DNA from: Rhodospirillales bacterium
GTDB lineage: Bacteria > Pseudomonadota > Alphaproteobacteria > Rhodospirillales > Casp-alpha2
Direction: 5' to 3'
DNA length: 42,174 nucleotides
Assembly: GCA_013203955.1 (NCBI GenBank)
Contig: JABMOY010000235.1
Location: forward strand, 1 to 42,174
The notes beneath the pieces are model-generated. The model had not been told where the DNA came from. It did not search any database and saw only the letters and a list, made by a program, of their open reading frames with translations. Positions within the stretch are counted from its first letter, which is position 1. Each line of letters opens with the position of its first letter. Both the position numbers and the translations under genes were made by a program. This document shows, piece after piece, positions 23,532 to 31,244 of this stretch.

Positions 23532-24770
23532 ATGGCCCCCAAGAGCGAAAAAATCACCTTTGCCGGTGCCGACGGCACGCCGTTGGCGGCCAGGCTCGAC
23601 CTTCCCGAAGGCAAGCCCCAGGCCTATGCCATCTGGGCGCACTGTTTTAGCTGCACCAAGGACATCTTCGCGGCATCCAGGGTGGCTGCCGGCCTGACGG
23701 CACGCGGCATCGCCGTCTTTCGCTTCGACTTCACCGGTCTCGGCGCCAGCGAGGGCGATTTCGCCAACACCAATTTTTCTTCCAACGTCGGCGACCTGGT
23801 CTGCGCGGCCAACCACCTGCGCGAAAACTTCGAGGCACCGAAAATGCTGATCGGCCATTCACTCGGCGGGGCTGCGGTACTGGCGGCGGCCTCCAAAGTC
23901 CCCGAGGCCGAAGCCGTCTGCACCATCGGCGCACCGGCCGACCCCGCCCACGTCGCTCACCTGTTCCAAGACGCCCGCGCCGAGATCGAAGAAAAGGGCG
24001 AGGCAGAGGTGCTTCTGGTCGGGCGGCCGTTCCGCATCAAGAAACAGTTCCTGGAAGACATCGAAGGTCAAAAACTGGAACACGACATCGCCACCATGAA
24101 AAAGGCGCTGTTGGTGTTTCATTCGCCCATCGACGCTACCGTCGGCATTGAGAACGCGGCGCGCATTTTCCAGGCCGCCAAGCACCCGAAAAGCTTCGTC
24201 TCCCTGGATGATGCCGACCACCTGTTGAGCCGCAAACAAGACGCCGCCTACGTCGCCGATGTCCTCGCTGCCTGGGCGGCCCGGTACATCTGCTCGGGCG
24301 AAACCGAAAAAGCAGCGGCATCTGCGGTGAATGCCGAGCCCGGCACCGTCGTCGTCACCGAAACCGGCCAAGGGAAATTCGCCAACACGGTCTCCGTCGG
24401 CGGCCGCCATTCGCTGTTGGCCGACGAGCCCGCCGATTACGGCGGCACCGATACCGGCCCGACGCCCTATGATCTGGTGTTGGCGGGGTTGGGCGCATGC
24501 AAGACAATGACCATGCGGCTGTACGCCGAGCGCAAGGGTTTCCCGCTGGAACGCACTCAGGTCACGCTCAAACACAATAAAATTCATGCGGACGATTGCG
24601 CGACCTGTGAATCAAAGGAAGGCCGCATCGACAGCATTGAGGCCGAGATAGAAGTCTTCGGTGACATGGATGCCGAAACGCGGCGCAAAATCGCCGCCAT
24701 CGCCGAGAAATGCCCCGTGCATCGAACCCTACAGTCCGAGGTGGTGATCGAAAGCCGTCACAAGGAGTAA
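23532..24770 (+). CDS. Alpha/beta hydrolase - OsmC fusion protein
   Basis: This 412-residue bifunctional protein has two halves. Residues 1-255 form an alpha/beta hydrolase with nucleophile elbow GHSLGG (Ser110) and catalytic His about 230 (DDADHLL). The OsmC half runs from about 270, with peroxidatic Cys323 in GLGACKTMTMRLY and resolving Cys394 in AEKCPVHRTL. The OsmC half should reduce organic hydroperoxides with thiols; the hydrolase half may release or process the substrate. The same fusion is known in other proteobacteria. It stands alone, about 80 bp after the LysR gene, and ends just before the 30-bp relic of the znuA 3' end. Confidence 0.92.
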   Translation: MAPKSEKITFAGADGTPLAARLDLPEGKPQAYAIWAHCFSCTKDIFAASRVAAGLTARGIAVFRFDFTGLGASEGDFANTNFSSNVGDLVCAANHLRENFEAPKMLIGHSLGGAAVLAAASKVPEAEAVCTIGAPADPAHVAHLFQDARAEIEEKGEAEVLLVGRPFRIKKQFLEDIEGQKLEHDIATMKKALLVFHSPIDATVGIENAARIFQAAKHPKSFVSLDDADHLLSRKQDAAYVADVLAAWAARYICSGETEKAAASAVNAEPGTVVVTETGQGKFANTVSVGGRHSLLADEPADYGGTDTGPTPYDLVLAGLGACKTMTMRLYAERKGFPLERTQVTLKHNKIHADDCATCESKEGRIDSIEAEIEVFGDMDAETRRKIAAIAEKCPVHRTLQSEVVIESRHKE

Positions 24771-24776
24771 AACCTC

Positions 24777-24806
24777 ACCCATTGGCGCCCAGGCACGCCA
24801 CCATGG
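24777..24806 (-). repeat. 30-bp copy of the znuA 3' end (left copy of direct repeat)
   Basis: These 30 bases are identical to 27868-27897. On the minus strand the copy encodes the terminal znuA residues MVACLGANG followed by a stop (TGA here, TAG at znuA). It lies just past the stop codon of the HAD gene and has no upstream znuA sequence, so it is a fragment. With the other copy it brackets the HAD, MFS and LysR genes. Confidence 0.9.
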
Positions 24807-24808
24807 CG

Positions 24809-25564
24809 CTAGCACCCGAGCCGCACGGCCAAGTCTTCGATGTCGGTAGCGACCACGTCCCACGCCCCTTCCGGTTCCTGGTCCGTGGTCTGGCCGGGGC
24901 CGTTTTCCTGGCGGGGAAGGAACGCCGTCTTCATGCCGTGGCTTTGGGCGGCGACCAGGTCGTAGTTGTGGCACGCTACCATCATCAAACCGCTGGCGTC
25001 GCCTCCCATGAGCGTGATGGCCATTTCGTAGACCTCGGGCGCAGGCTTGTAGCGCCCAGCCTGTTCCGACGTCATGATGGCGTCGAACGGTAACCCGCCC
25101 GCCTTGGCCATCGCCACCATCCAGCGGAAGGTGCAGTTGGAAAGCGTTGACAGAATGTACTTCTCGCGCAACTTCGAAAGCCCAGAAACCGAGTCGGACC
25201 ACGGCCGGGCCAAGGACCAGACCTCGTTGAGGGCGTCGCGCTGCGCCGCCGACAGGCCGTCCAGTCCGTATTTGCCGGCGATCTCGGTGAGCCTCTGGCG
25301 CATGATGGCGTCAACGTTGATCCAGGGCGCGCCCTCGTTGACCCGTTCCATGGCCGGGCGGTAAGCGGCTTTCCAGTCGTCGGCGAATTGGCGACCCAGG
25401 ACCGACCAGTCGCCTTCGGCACCCGTCTCTTGCGCCGCCGCCGTCACCGCTTCGATGACGGGCGTGCGCCAATCGACGACGGTACCGAAGACGTCGAACA
25501 CCAATGCCCGAACGCCCGTCGCTGCGGGGGGCGCCTTGGTGTTATTCGTTTTCGTCGGTGGCAT
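24809..25564 (-). CDS. Haloacid dehalogenase type II (HAD superfamily)
   Basis: This 251-residue hydrolase of the L-2-haloacid dehalogenase group would remove halide from 2-halocarboxylic acids by an aspartyl-ester route. The nucleophile is D24 in LVFDVFGTVVDW. Motif II is STLSNC, motif III lysine lies in QAGRYKPAPEVYEMA, and the last motif is MMVACHNYDLVAAQSHGM, which fits the family pattern VA-N-D--GA---G. An earlier in-frame start would add 27 residues (25645), but AAGGA lies 8 nt before the ATG at 25564, so the shorter form is chosen. It is inside the segment bounded by the 30-bp direct repeat. Confidence 0.87.
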   Translation of the reverse strand: MPPTKTNNTKAPPAATGVRALVFDVFGTVVDWRTPVIEAVTAAAQETGAEGDWSVLGRQFADDWKAAYRPAMERVNEGAPWINVDAIMRQRLTEIAGKYGLDGLSAAQRDALNEVWSLARPWSDSVSGLSKLREKYILSTLSNCTFRWMVAMAKAGGLPFDAIMTSEQAGRYKPAPEVYEMAITLMGGDASGLMMVACHNYDLVAAQSHGMKTAFLPRQENGPGQTTDQEPEGAWDVVATDIEDLAVRLGC

Positions 25565-25709
25565 GGTTTTTATCCTTTTCGTTCGTACCGGAGTGTTGAA
25601 TAAGGCAGTCGATGATACACGCGTTTTCGACCGTTTGAGTGCCATTCTTCAAGGTCAGCGCAGGGACTTTTGAAGCGGACATAGGATGAAGGCTGGATTG
25701 GATATAGGT

Positions 25710-26876
25710 TCATGATTGGACGACCTCTTTCTTGGAAGTTCTTCCCGCCAGGACCATTGCGGAAATGACAAGCGTAGCGCTCGTGATGACGAGGGAAACA
25801 GCGAAACTTTGGGTCAGGCCATAGACGGTGCCAGCGAACACCGGACCGATCATTTGTCCTGTTGCAAACGCCGTGGTCATTGCGCCGATATGGCGCATGA
25901 CGTCTTGTGGCGAGGCTATCCGATGCGCCTCTTTCATGCCAGCCATGGTGATGATCATGAAGGTTCCGCCGACGCAAAAGCCCGCAGTGATGATCGTGAA
26001 GATGTGTGGATGAAAGACCGGCAGCAGAAGTCCAATGGCCATGATGACCTGACTTGCGGTCCATATTTGCCGATTGGAGAACCCTTTTTGAAGCCTTGCG
26101 GCTAGAAGCGTGGAAACGAAAGCGGCCGCCCCGAATACCGGCCAGCCCCAACCGAAAATCAAGGGTGATTGAACGATTTCGCGGGCCATGACCGGCAAGT
26201 ACGTCGCCGGAATAATATAGCCGATACCCATTGCCCCATACGCGATGACGATGCGCCAATCCAGCGGGCTTCGTTGAGATTCCCGCTTAGGGACGGCAAA
26301 CCGGACAGCGGGAATTTCCGGGCCTAAGTTTAAACAGACCGCGCCAATCGCAATCAGCGAAATGGCGCCCACTATTTGCCAGCTCAGGGAACTGCCGATT
26401 TGGGTCACCATGAAGGCCAGACAGCCCAGTCCGACGATCAATATTCCCGTGCCGACGCCGGAGAAAACCCACCCTTGATAATCCGCGCGGCCATTGTCGG
26501 CCAGATGCTTGATGTAGTAATTGCTGACCAGCACCAGCGTCCAGGCGCTGCAAACACCACAAAGCCAACGCAATATCAGCCAGGCGATGAAATTGTTCGT
26601 TACACCCATTCCCAAAGTGCCGACACCGATGGCAAGCAGGGAAAGCCGCAACATCATCTTAGGCGGCAAGGGAAGTTTTGCCGCCGATACGGCCCCCAGC
26701 CAATATCCGAGAAAATGAATTGAAGCGAGATAACCGCCGTCCGTGATGCCGAGAAGCCCATCTTCCAGCATCAAAGGCAATAACGGCGTAAAGGCGAAAC
26801 GCCCGACCCCCATGGCCAAGGCCAAAGCAACCATGCCGACGACCGGTATGCGCAAGTTTTGCGATTGTGGTGGCAT
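25710..26876 (-). CDS. YbfB/YjiJ-family MFS transporter
   Basis: This 388-residue, twelve-helix major facilitator has an N-terminus (VALALAMGVGRFAFTPLLPLM) characteristic of the YbfB/YjiJ group, whose substrates are mostly unknown. The helices are regularly spaced to the C-terminus. It is divergent from the LysR gene at 26986 with a 109-bp control region, so LysR probably controls it. It and the LysR gene seem lower in GC than the oxidase or thrC region, judged by eye. The block lies inside the 30-bp direct repeat. Confidence 0.88.
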   Translation of the reverse strand: MPPQSQNLRIPVVGMVALALAMGVGRFAFTPLLPLMLEDGLLGITDGGYLASIHFLGYWLGAVSAAKLPLPPKMMLRLSLLAIGVGTLGMGVTNNFIAWLILRWLCGVCSAWTLVLVSNYYIKHLADNGRADYQGWVFSGVGTGILIVGLGCLAFMVTQIGSSLSWQIVGAISLIAIGAVCLNLGPEIPAVRFAVPKRESQRSPLDWRIVIAYGAMGIGYIIPATYLPVMAREIVQSPLIFGWGWPVFGAAAFVSTLLAARLQKGFSNRQIWTASQVIMAIGLLLPVFHPHIFTIITAGFCVGGTFMIITMAGMKEAHRIASPQDVMRHIGAMTTAFATGQMIGPVFAGTVYGLTQSFAVSLVITSATLVISAMVLAGRTSKKEVVQS

Positions 26877-26985
26877 GGCAGCCTTTGAGCATTTGGTGTT
26901 TTAAAGCTTGCTGCCACGTTAGCGGTGGATATATATTAAAAAAAATGAATTAAAATGAACTTAACTATCTTGTTTAGAGATATTA
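26877..26985. promoter_or_regulatory. Divergent control region, MFS / LysR
   Basis: This AT-rich 109-bp gap holds an inverted repeat CCAC...GTGG around 26913-26927 and a long A/T stretch at 26928-26955. These are reasonable sites for LysR binding and the two promoters. This is inferred from layout only. Confidence 0.4.
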
Positions 26986-27852
26986 ATGAACAGCTTGGAC
27001 CTGAAAGCGCTTGAAATTTTTCGGACCGTTGTCATCGAAGGCGGTGTTTCCAAGGCAGCGGTAAAATTGAATCGCGTGCAATCAAATATCAGCACCCGCA
27101 TCAAGCAACTGGAACGGCAGCTTGGGAAAAAATTATTCCTACGCCAAGGCCGGGGCCTCACGCTGACCCCAGACGGTCACCTGTTGCTGTCCTATACTGA
27201 GCGGCTCTTGCAATTGTCGATGGAGGCCTCTGAAGCCCTGAGCGAGGGCAAGCCGAAGGGCATATTTCGGATTGGGTCAATGGAAAGCGCCGCTGCCGTC
27301 CGGCTGCCGGAAATTCTTTCGCGCTACCACCAGCTTTATCCGGAAGTCAAAATCGAACTGGAAACGGACACCGCCGGGGCGTTGATGAAACGTCTGCTCA
27401 ACTATGACATCGAAATTGCCTTTGTCGCCGAGCCCGTGTCTTTCGATGCCATCAATACGCAACCCGTTTTCGAAGAAAAATTGGTGCTGGTGGCGCCGCC
27501 ATCTTTTCCGTCCTTGGAGAAGACCAGTAAAATCAGCGGCAAGACTGTTATTGCGTTTAAAACGGGGTGTGCCTATCGCCGCTACCTAGAGGAATGGCTC
27601 TTGGAATCCGGGATTGTTCCGGGCGGCATCATGGCCGTGGATTCAAACCTCACCGTTCTTGCCTGTGTCTCCGCTGGAACGGGCTTTGCCGTCGTGCCTC
27701 AATCCATTTTGGATATGGTTGCAACCAAGGGACAGTTTCAAATTCACTCTTTGCCGAAAAAATTCGCCCAAATAAAAACGCTGTTGGCTTGGCGGACCGA
27801 TTACCAGTCGACGAAATTAGACGCTTTAAGGGAGATCTTGTCTGCTTCTTGA
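26986..27852 (+). CDS. LysR-family transcriptional regulator
   Basis: This 288-residue regulator has its helix-turn-helix at about residues 6-43 (LEIFRTVVIEGGVSKAAVKLNRVQSNISTRIKQLERQLG) and an effector domain to the C-terminus with the usual GTGFAVVPQSIL. It resembles the GltR/CysB-like LysR group that begins with a short MNSLDLKALEIF. It is divergent from the YbfB/YjiJ-type MFS and most likely controls it. Its stop codon lies 15 bp before the second copy of the 30-bp repeat. Confidence 0.9.
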   Translation: MNSLDLKALEIFRTVVIEGGVSKAAVKLNRVQSNISTRIKQLERQLGKKLFLRQGRGLTLTPDGHLLLSYTERLLQLSMEASEALSEGKPKGIFRIGSMESAAAVRLPEILSRYHQLYPEVKIELETDTAGALMKRLLNYDIEIAFVAEPVSFDAINTQPVFEEKLVLVAPPSFPSLEKTSKISGKTVIAFKTGCAYRRYLEEWLLESGIVPGGIMAVDSNLTVLACVSAGTGFAVVPQSILDMVATKGQFQIHSLPKKFAQIKTLLAWRTDYQSTKLDALREILSAS

Positions 27853-27865
27853 GGGTCGCTGTCAT

Positions 27866-28720
27866 CTACCCATTGGCGCCCAGGCACGCCACCATGGACC
27901 GCGCCATTTCCGTCATTAGCGTATCGTAAAGCTTAGGCCCCGGCGCCAATCCGCTGCCCAAGGGGTCAAGGACGCCGATGCGGGCGTCGGTGCCTTCGGT
28001 CAAGGTCCCCGCCAGGGCCGGTTTGGAACCGGGTTCGGTGAAGACACAGGCGATGTTGTTGGCGGCGATTTTCCGGCGCAGCGCCGAAATCCGCCTGGCC
28101 CCCGGCGGCCGGTCGGAGTCGATCGCCACCGCGCCCTGCGACGCCAGATCGAACCGCTTCTCGAAATACCGGTAAGCATCGTGGAACACCAAGTACGGCA
28201 CCACCGCCACCGGCGCCAAGATTTTCCAGACTTCGATTTCCAACAGCTTCAGCCGCGCCTGTAATTTTTCGGCGTTCCGGCGATAGCGAACGGCATTGGC
28301 CGGGTCGATATCGGCCATAATTTTCGCCATCGTCCCGGCAATTCCGCCGGCGATGCGGGGGTCGAGCCAGATGTGCGGATCGGCATCTTTATAATCCTTG
28401 GCCAACTCGATAATTCGCGTCTTGGCCGACAGCCCCGCCAACGGCTTGACCAGAAAACCTTCCAACCCCGGCCCGATCCAGAACACGGCCTGGGCTTTGG
28501 CTAAGGCGCGGGCGTCGGACGGTTTCAGGGCATACGAATGAGGCGAGGCGCCGCCCTTCAACAACAACATAGGCGACCCGACGCCTTCCATGACGCCCGC
28601 CAGCAGCGAATGAACGGGGGCGATGGAAGCGACGGTTTTCGGTGCTTCCGCCCGTACGGGTGCGGCGGTCAGGACAACAAGGAAAAGAGCGGGGAAAAGG
28701 AAACGAAGCGATCCGGTCAT
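27866..28720 (-). CDS. znuA: Zinc ABC transporter substrate-binding protein
   Basis: This 284-residue periplasmic protein has a Sec signal (MTGSLRFLFPALFLVVLTAAPVRAEA in two parts) and the cluster A-1/ZnuA fold. Metal-ligand regions are APVHSLLAGVMEG (His about 37), ADPHIWLDPRIAGG, YLVFHDAYRYFEKRF and the C-terminal LDPLGSG. The long His-rich loop of E. coli ZnuA is missing. No znuB, znuC or zur is adjacent, so permease and ATPase must be elsewhere, or this is an orphan. It lies 51 bp behind the MBL-fold hydrolase gene on the same strand. Its last 30 bp are duplicated at 24777-24806. Confidence 0.92.
   Translation of the reverse strand: MTGSLRFLFPALFLVVLTAAPVRAEAPKTVASIAPVHSLLAGVMEGVGSPMLLLKGGASPHSYALKPSDARALAKAQAVFWIGPGLEGFLVKPLAGLSAKTRIIELAKDYKDADPHIWLDPRIAGGIAGTMAKIMADIDPANAVRYRRNAEKLQARLKLLEIEVWKILAPVAVVPYLVFHDAYRYFEKRFDLASQGAVAIDSDRPPGARRISALRRKIAANNIACVFTEPGSKPALAGTLTEGTDARIGVLDPLGSGLAPGPKLYDTLMTEMARSMVACLGANG
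27868..27897 (-). repeat. znuA 3' end (right copy of 30-bp direct repeat)
   Basis: These bases are the last 30 of the intact znuA gene, including its stop region. They are identical to 24777-24806, and the two copies are in the same orientation about 3.1 kb apart. Confidence 0.9.
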
Positions 28721-28771
28721 GGCCCCACTTTCAAGAATTACCGCGCCCCGGTCAATTACCAGGGGGGTGTT

Positions 28772-29722
28772 TTACTTCTTCAGGCTCGCGTGGATCACGG
28801 CGATCCAGGTTTCAGTGGTGATTCTCCAAGACCACGATTTCCATTTCTCGGGAAAACCGGCGGCCTGAATTTCCTTGAGGCTTTTTCCGGCAGCCATGCG
28901 ATCCTTAACGATTTTCGTCGTCGCCTTCATCATCACCAGCATGGCCTTAAGGTCGCTCATATTCCCCAGCGGTCCGTGGCCCGGTATGATCTTCACGTCG
29001 GCCGGAAACGTCTTGATGATTTCCCCGATGTTGCGGGTCATCGAGATAACGTTGCCGCCATTTTCGACATCGATAAACGGGAACAGACCGTTAAAAAAAT
29101 GATCGCCCAGGTGCAGGACGTTCGACTTGGTGAAGTGGACGACGCTGTCGCCGTCCGTGTGGCCGTTGGGGTAATGAATGACGCGGATTTCCTCGCCGTT
29201 GAAATGCACCGACACCGAATTGCGATAGGTGATGACCGGCAGCGCCTCGTCCGGGGACGCCGGAATCTTCATCTTGAAAATTTTAATTTCCTGTGGCGCC
29301 GACATCAGCTTGCGGACATTATCGTGGGCGACGATGACGGCTTCGTCACCGAAATACGCGTTGCCGCCGGCATGGTCGCCATGCCAGTGGGTGTTGATGA
29401 CGAATTTAAGATCGCCGCAAAAGGTACAGGTTTTTAAGTCGTCGAGACGCGCCTCGAGCTTGTGGGAATACGGCTGTAATTTGTCATCGACGATGAGTAT
29501 CCCGTCCGGCCCAGAGGAAACGCCGACATTGCCGCCGGTGAACCCATTGGCCCCGATCAGCATGCTAATCGGCCCGGCCACCGGCACGACGCTGATGGGG
29601 AAATCCGCTTTGCCGGGTTTGGGCGGTTTAATATGGGCGGCGACGCCAATGCCGGTTCCGGCAAATATGAAAGCCCCCACAAGGCAGGCCCCGGTTAATT
29701 GTCTTACTAAATTTCTCGTCAC
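28772..29722 (-). CDS. Secreted MBL-fold metallo-hydrolase
   Basis: This 316-residue periplasmic protein has a signal peptide (MTRNLVRQLTGACLVGAFIF) and a metallo-beta-lactamase fold. The zinc site is NTHWHGDHAGGN (about 109-120), with the next histidine in NGHTDGDSVVHF and the GHGPLG loop. This is the hydrolase type seen in many environmental bacteria with a long C-terminal helical tail (KSLKEIQAAG). Beta-lactamase activity is not implied; substrate unknown. It directly precedes znuA, so periplasmic zinc capture may serve this enzyme. Confidence 0.88.
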   Translation of the reverse strand: MTRNLVRQLTGACLVGAFIFAGTGIGVAAHIKPPKPGKADFPISVVPVAGPISMLIGANGFTGGNVGVSSGPDGILIVDDKLQPYSHKLEARLDDLKTCTFCGDLKFVINTHWHGDHAGGNAYFGDEAVIVAHDNVRKLMSAPQEIKIFKMKIPASPDEALPVITYRNSVSVHFNGEEIRVIHYPNGHTDGDSVVHFTKSNVLHLGDHFFNGLFPFIDVENGGNVISMTRNIGEIIKTFPADVKIIPGHGPLGNMSDLKAMLVMMKATTKIVKDRMAAGKSLKEIQAAGFPEKWKSWSWRITTETWIAVIHASLKK

Positions 29723-29853
29723 GGCATTTTTCCTTTGCGGTGGGATGGGACAGTCCTAGCCGGAAGATTAATACGCACCCCCCACTTTGGCGAGAGCACG
29801 ATGGATGCTAGGATTAAGCGCGAGGGGTAAAAGACCGAAACCCGGGGGTTGTG

Positions 29854-30876
29854 ATGGCTGAGAAGGAAGAACCGGACGAAGACGAAGAACCCGCACCCGA
29901 TGCCTTTGGGGGCGAGGAAGCCTTGGCTAAAGTCCGCGAGGGCAAGGACGCCTGGAACGCCTGGGCCGAGGAAAACCCGGGTCGGGCGGTAGATTTCCGG
30001 GGTGTCGATTTCACCTTCGGGGAAAAGGAAAACTTCTCCTTCGAAGGTTTCACGTTCCCAGGCGATGTCAGTTTTTGTGAGGGGGCGTTTCAAAAAGCAA
30101 GGTTTAAATCAGTTACCTTTGGAGGGTGCGCCGATTTCCAAAGGGCAATCTTCAATGGAGATGCTGGATTCCAAAACTCTACCTTCAACGGAAGCACCAA
30201 ATTCTTGGGGGCAACATTTAAGAGGCACGCGGGGTTCGGAGGGGCAACTTTTAAAAATCTTGCGAATTTCCTTGGGGTGAGCTTTGAGTCTTCCGTTTCC
30301 TTGGAAAGTAGTTCATTCCACACCGTTCCTGACTTTCGGCGCAGCAAATTCAGCAAACATGTCACCCTCTACAATACGGATATTCAATTCACGTTGCCGA
30401 CAAAAGCCGATCATGCGGACAAATACCGGCGGCTGAAGGAAATCGCTGTCATCGCCCGCGACCATGACAGCGAGCAGAAATTCTTCGCCTATGAACTGAT
30501 TGCCAAGCGCGGGCATGAGGCCCGCAGCCTGAAACTGATCCCCAATTACCTCTATGGATGCCTTAGCGATTTCGGGCGTAGCGGGGGGCGGCCATTCGCT
30601 TGGCTTTTTGGCGCCTGGATCGGCTTTGGTGTTCTTTATAACTGGGTCGCAGTAAAAGACTGGAGCCATATTTGGGATGGGTTGTTGTTTTCCGCCGCAA
30701 ATCTTTTTCCCTTCTTGGGCGCATCCCGTGGTGCTCTCGCCGATGCAAGGACAGCACTTTACGGCGAAGGCCCACTTAGCGTCGGGGTCCATGCTTTGGG
30801 GATCGTCGAAGGCATCCTCGGCGTCCTGTTCATCTTCCTCATCGGCTTGGCGCTCCGCAACCGCTTCCGGATTTAA
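29854..30876 (+). CDS. Pentapeptide-repeat protein with C-terminal membrane helices
   Basis: This 340-residue protein has three parts. An acidic N-terminus (EKEEPDEDEEP) is followed by a right-handed beta-helix of about 16-20 pentapeptide repeats (about residues 45-185, repeating F-x-x-(A/S/T)-x-F, for example FKSVTF, FQRAIF, FLGATF). The C-terminal region has two to three hydrophobic segments (about 245-265 and 310-335). The pore-like segment LLFSAANLFPFLGASRG lacks the T-x-G-Y/F-G filter of potassium channels. Similar pentapeptide-plus-membrane proteins are common but unassigned. The GTG 3 nt upstream could also start it. The repeat region (about 30080-30400) looks AT-richer than its surroundings. 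Confidence 0.85.
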   Translation: MAEKEEPDEDEEPAPDAFGGEEALAKVREGKDAWNAWAEENPGRAVDFRGVDFTFGEKENFSFEGFTFPGDVSFCEGAFQKARFKSVTFGGCADFQRAIFNGDAGFQNSTFNGSTKFLGATFKRHAGFGGATFKNLANFLGVSFESSVSLESSSFHTVPDFRRSKFSKHVTLYNTDIQFTLPTKADHADKYRRLKEIAVIARDHDSEQKFFAYELIAKRGHEARSLKLIPNYLYGCLSDFGRSGGRPFAWLFGAWIGFGVLYNWVAVKDWSHIWDGLLFSAANLFPFLGASRGALADARTALYGEGPLSVGVHALGIVEGILGVLFIFLIGLALRNRFRI

Positions 30877-31244
30877 GAGAGTTTCGTCCGCCAGGGCTAC
30901 CGTGTATGGCTGCGGCATGCTTCGAGACGGCCGCCTTGCGGCCTCCTCAGCATGAGGCAATGGGTTAAGGCACAGGCAAAACAGGCTCCTCACGTCATTC
31001 CCGCGTCCCTTTCCTGTCATTCCCGCGCAGGCGGGAATCCAGACTCTTAAAAAATAAACCCGCCATGCATTTGTGGGCTGGCAGGAAAATCTGGATTGAA
31101 ATGATTTATTCCCGGCGTTGGTAGAGTAAGGCTGGATTCCCGCCTGCGCGGGAATGACAAATAAGGGGCCGCGGGAATGACGAAAAGGGAAGAGCGGGGA
31201 GGGGCGATTGCCGAAACCCCGGCGGCGTCCTATATGTGAAAGCC
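30877..31244. other. Gene-free region with palindromic repeats
   Basis: The first part, 30877-30993, shows nothing I can name. The rest is the nested palindrome at 30994-31181, and then a short leader for the carboxypeptidase gene. Confidence 0.7.
30994..31181. repeat. Nested palindromic repeat element (MITE-like)
   Basis: Two layers of inverted repeats are visible. The outer arms are GTCATTCCCGCG (30994-31005) and its complement CGCGGGAATGAC (31170-31181). The inner arms are 31016-31043 (itself a palindrome, CCCGCGCAGGCGGG) and its complement 31132-31158. Together they can fold into a long hairpin of about 190 nt with a 90-nt loop. The same core (ATTCCCGC...GCGGGAAT, followed by CCAG) recurs at 35603-35671, so this is a dispersed family. 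No coding capacity. Confidence 0.85.

Noticed and set aside
28538-29437. 299-codon plus-strand frame
   Set aside because: It is antisense to znuA and the MBL hydrolase, both of which have strong family motifs.
28772-29722. Beta-lactamase resistance gene
   Set aside because: The fold and HxHxDH site are shared by many hydrolases; nothing here points to antibiotic cleavage.
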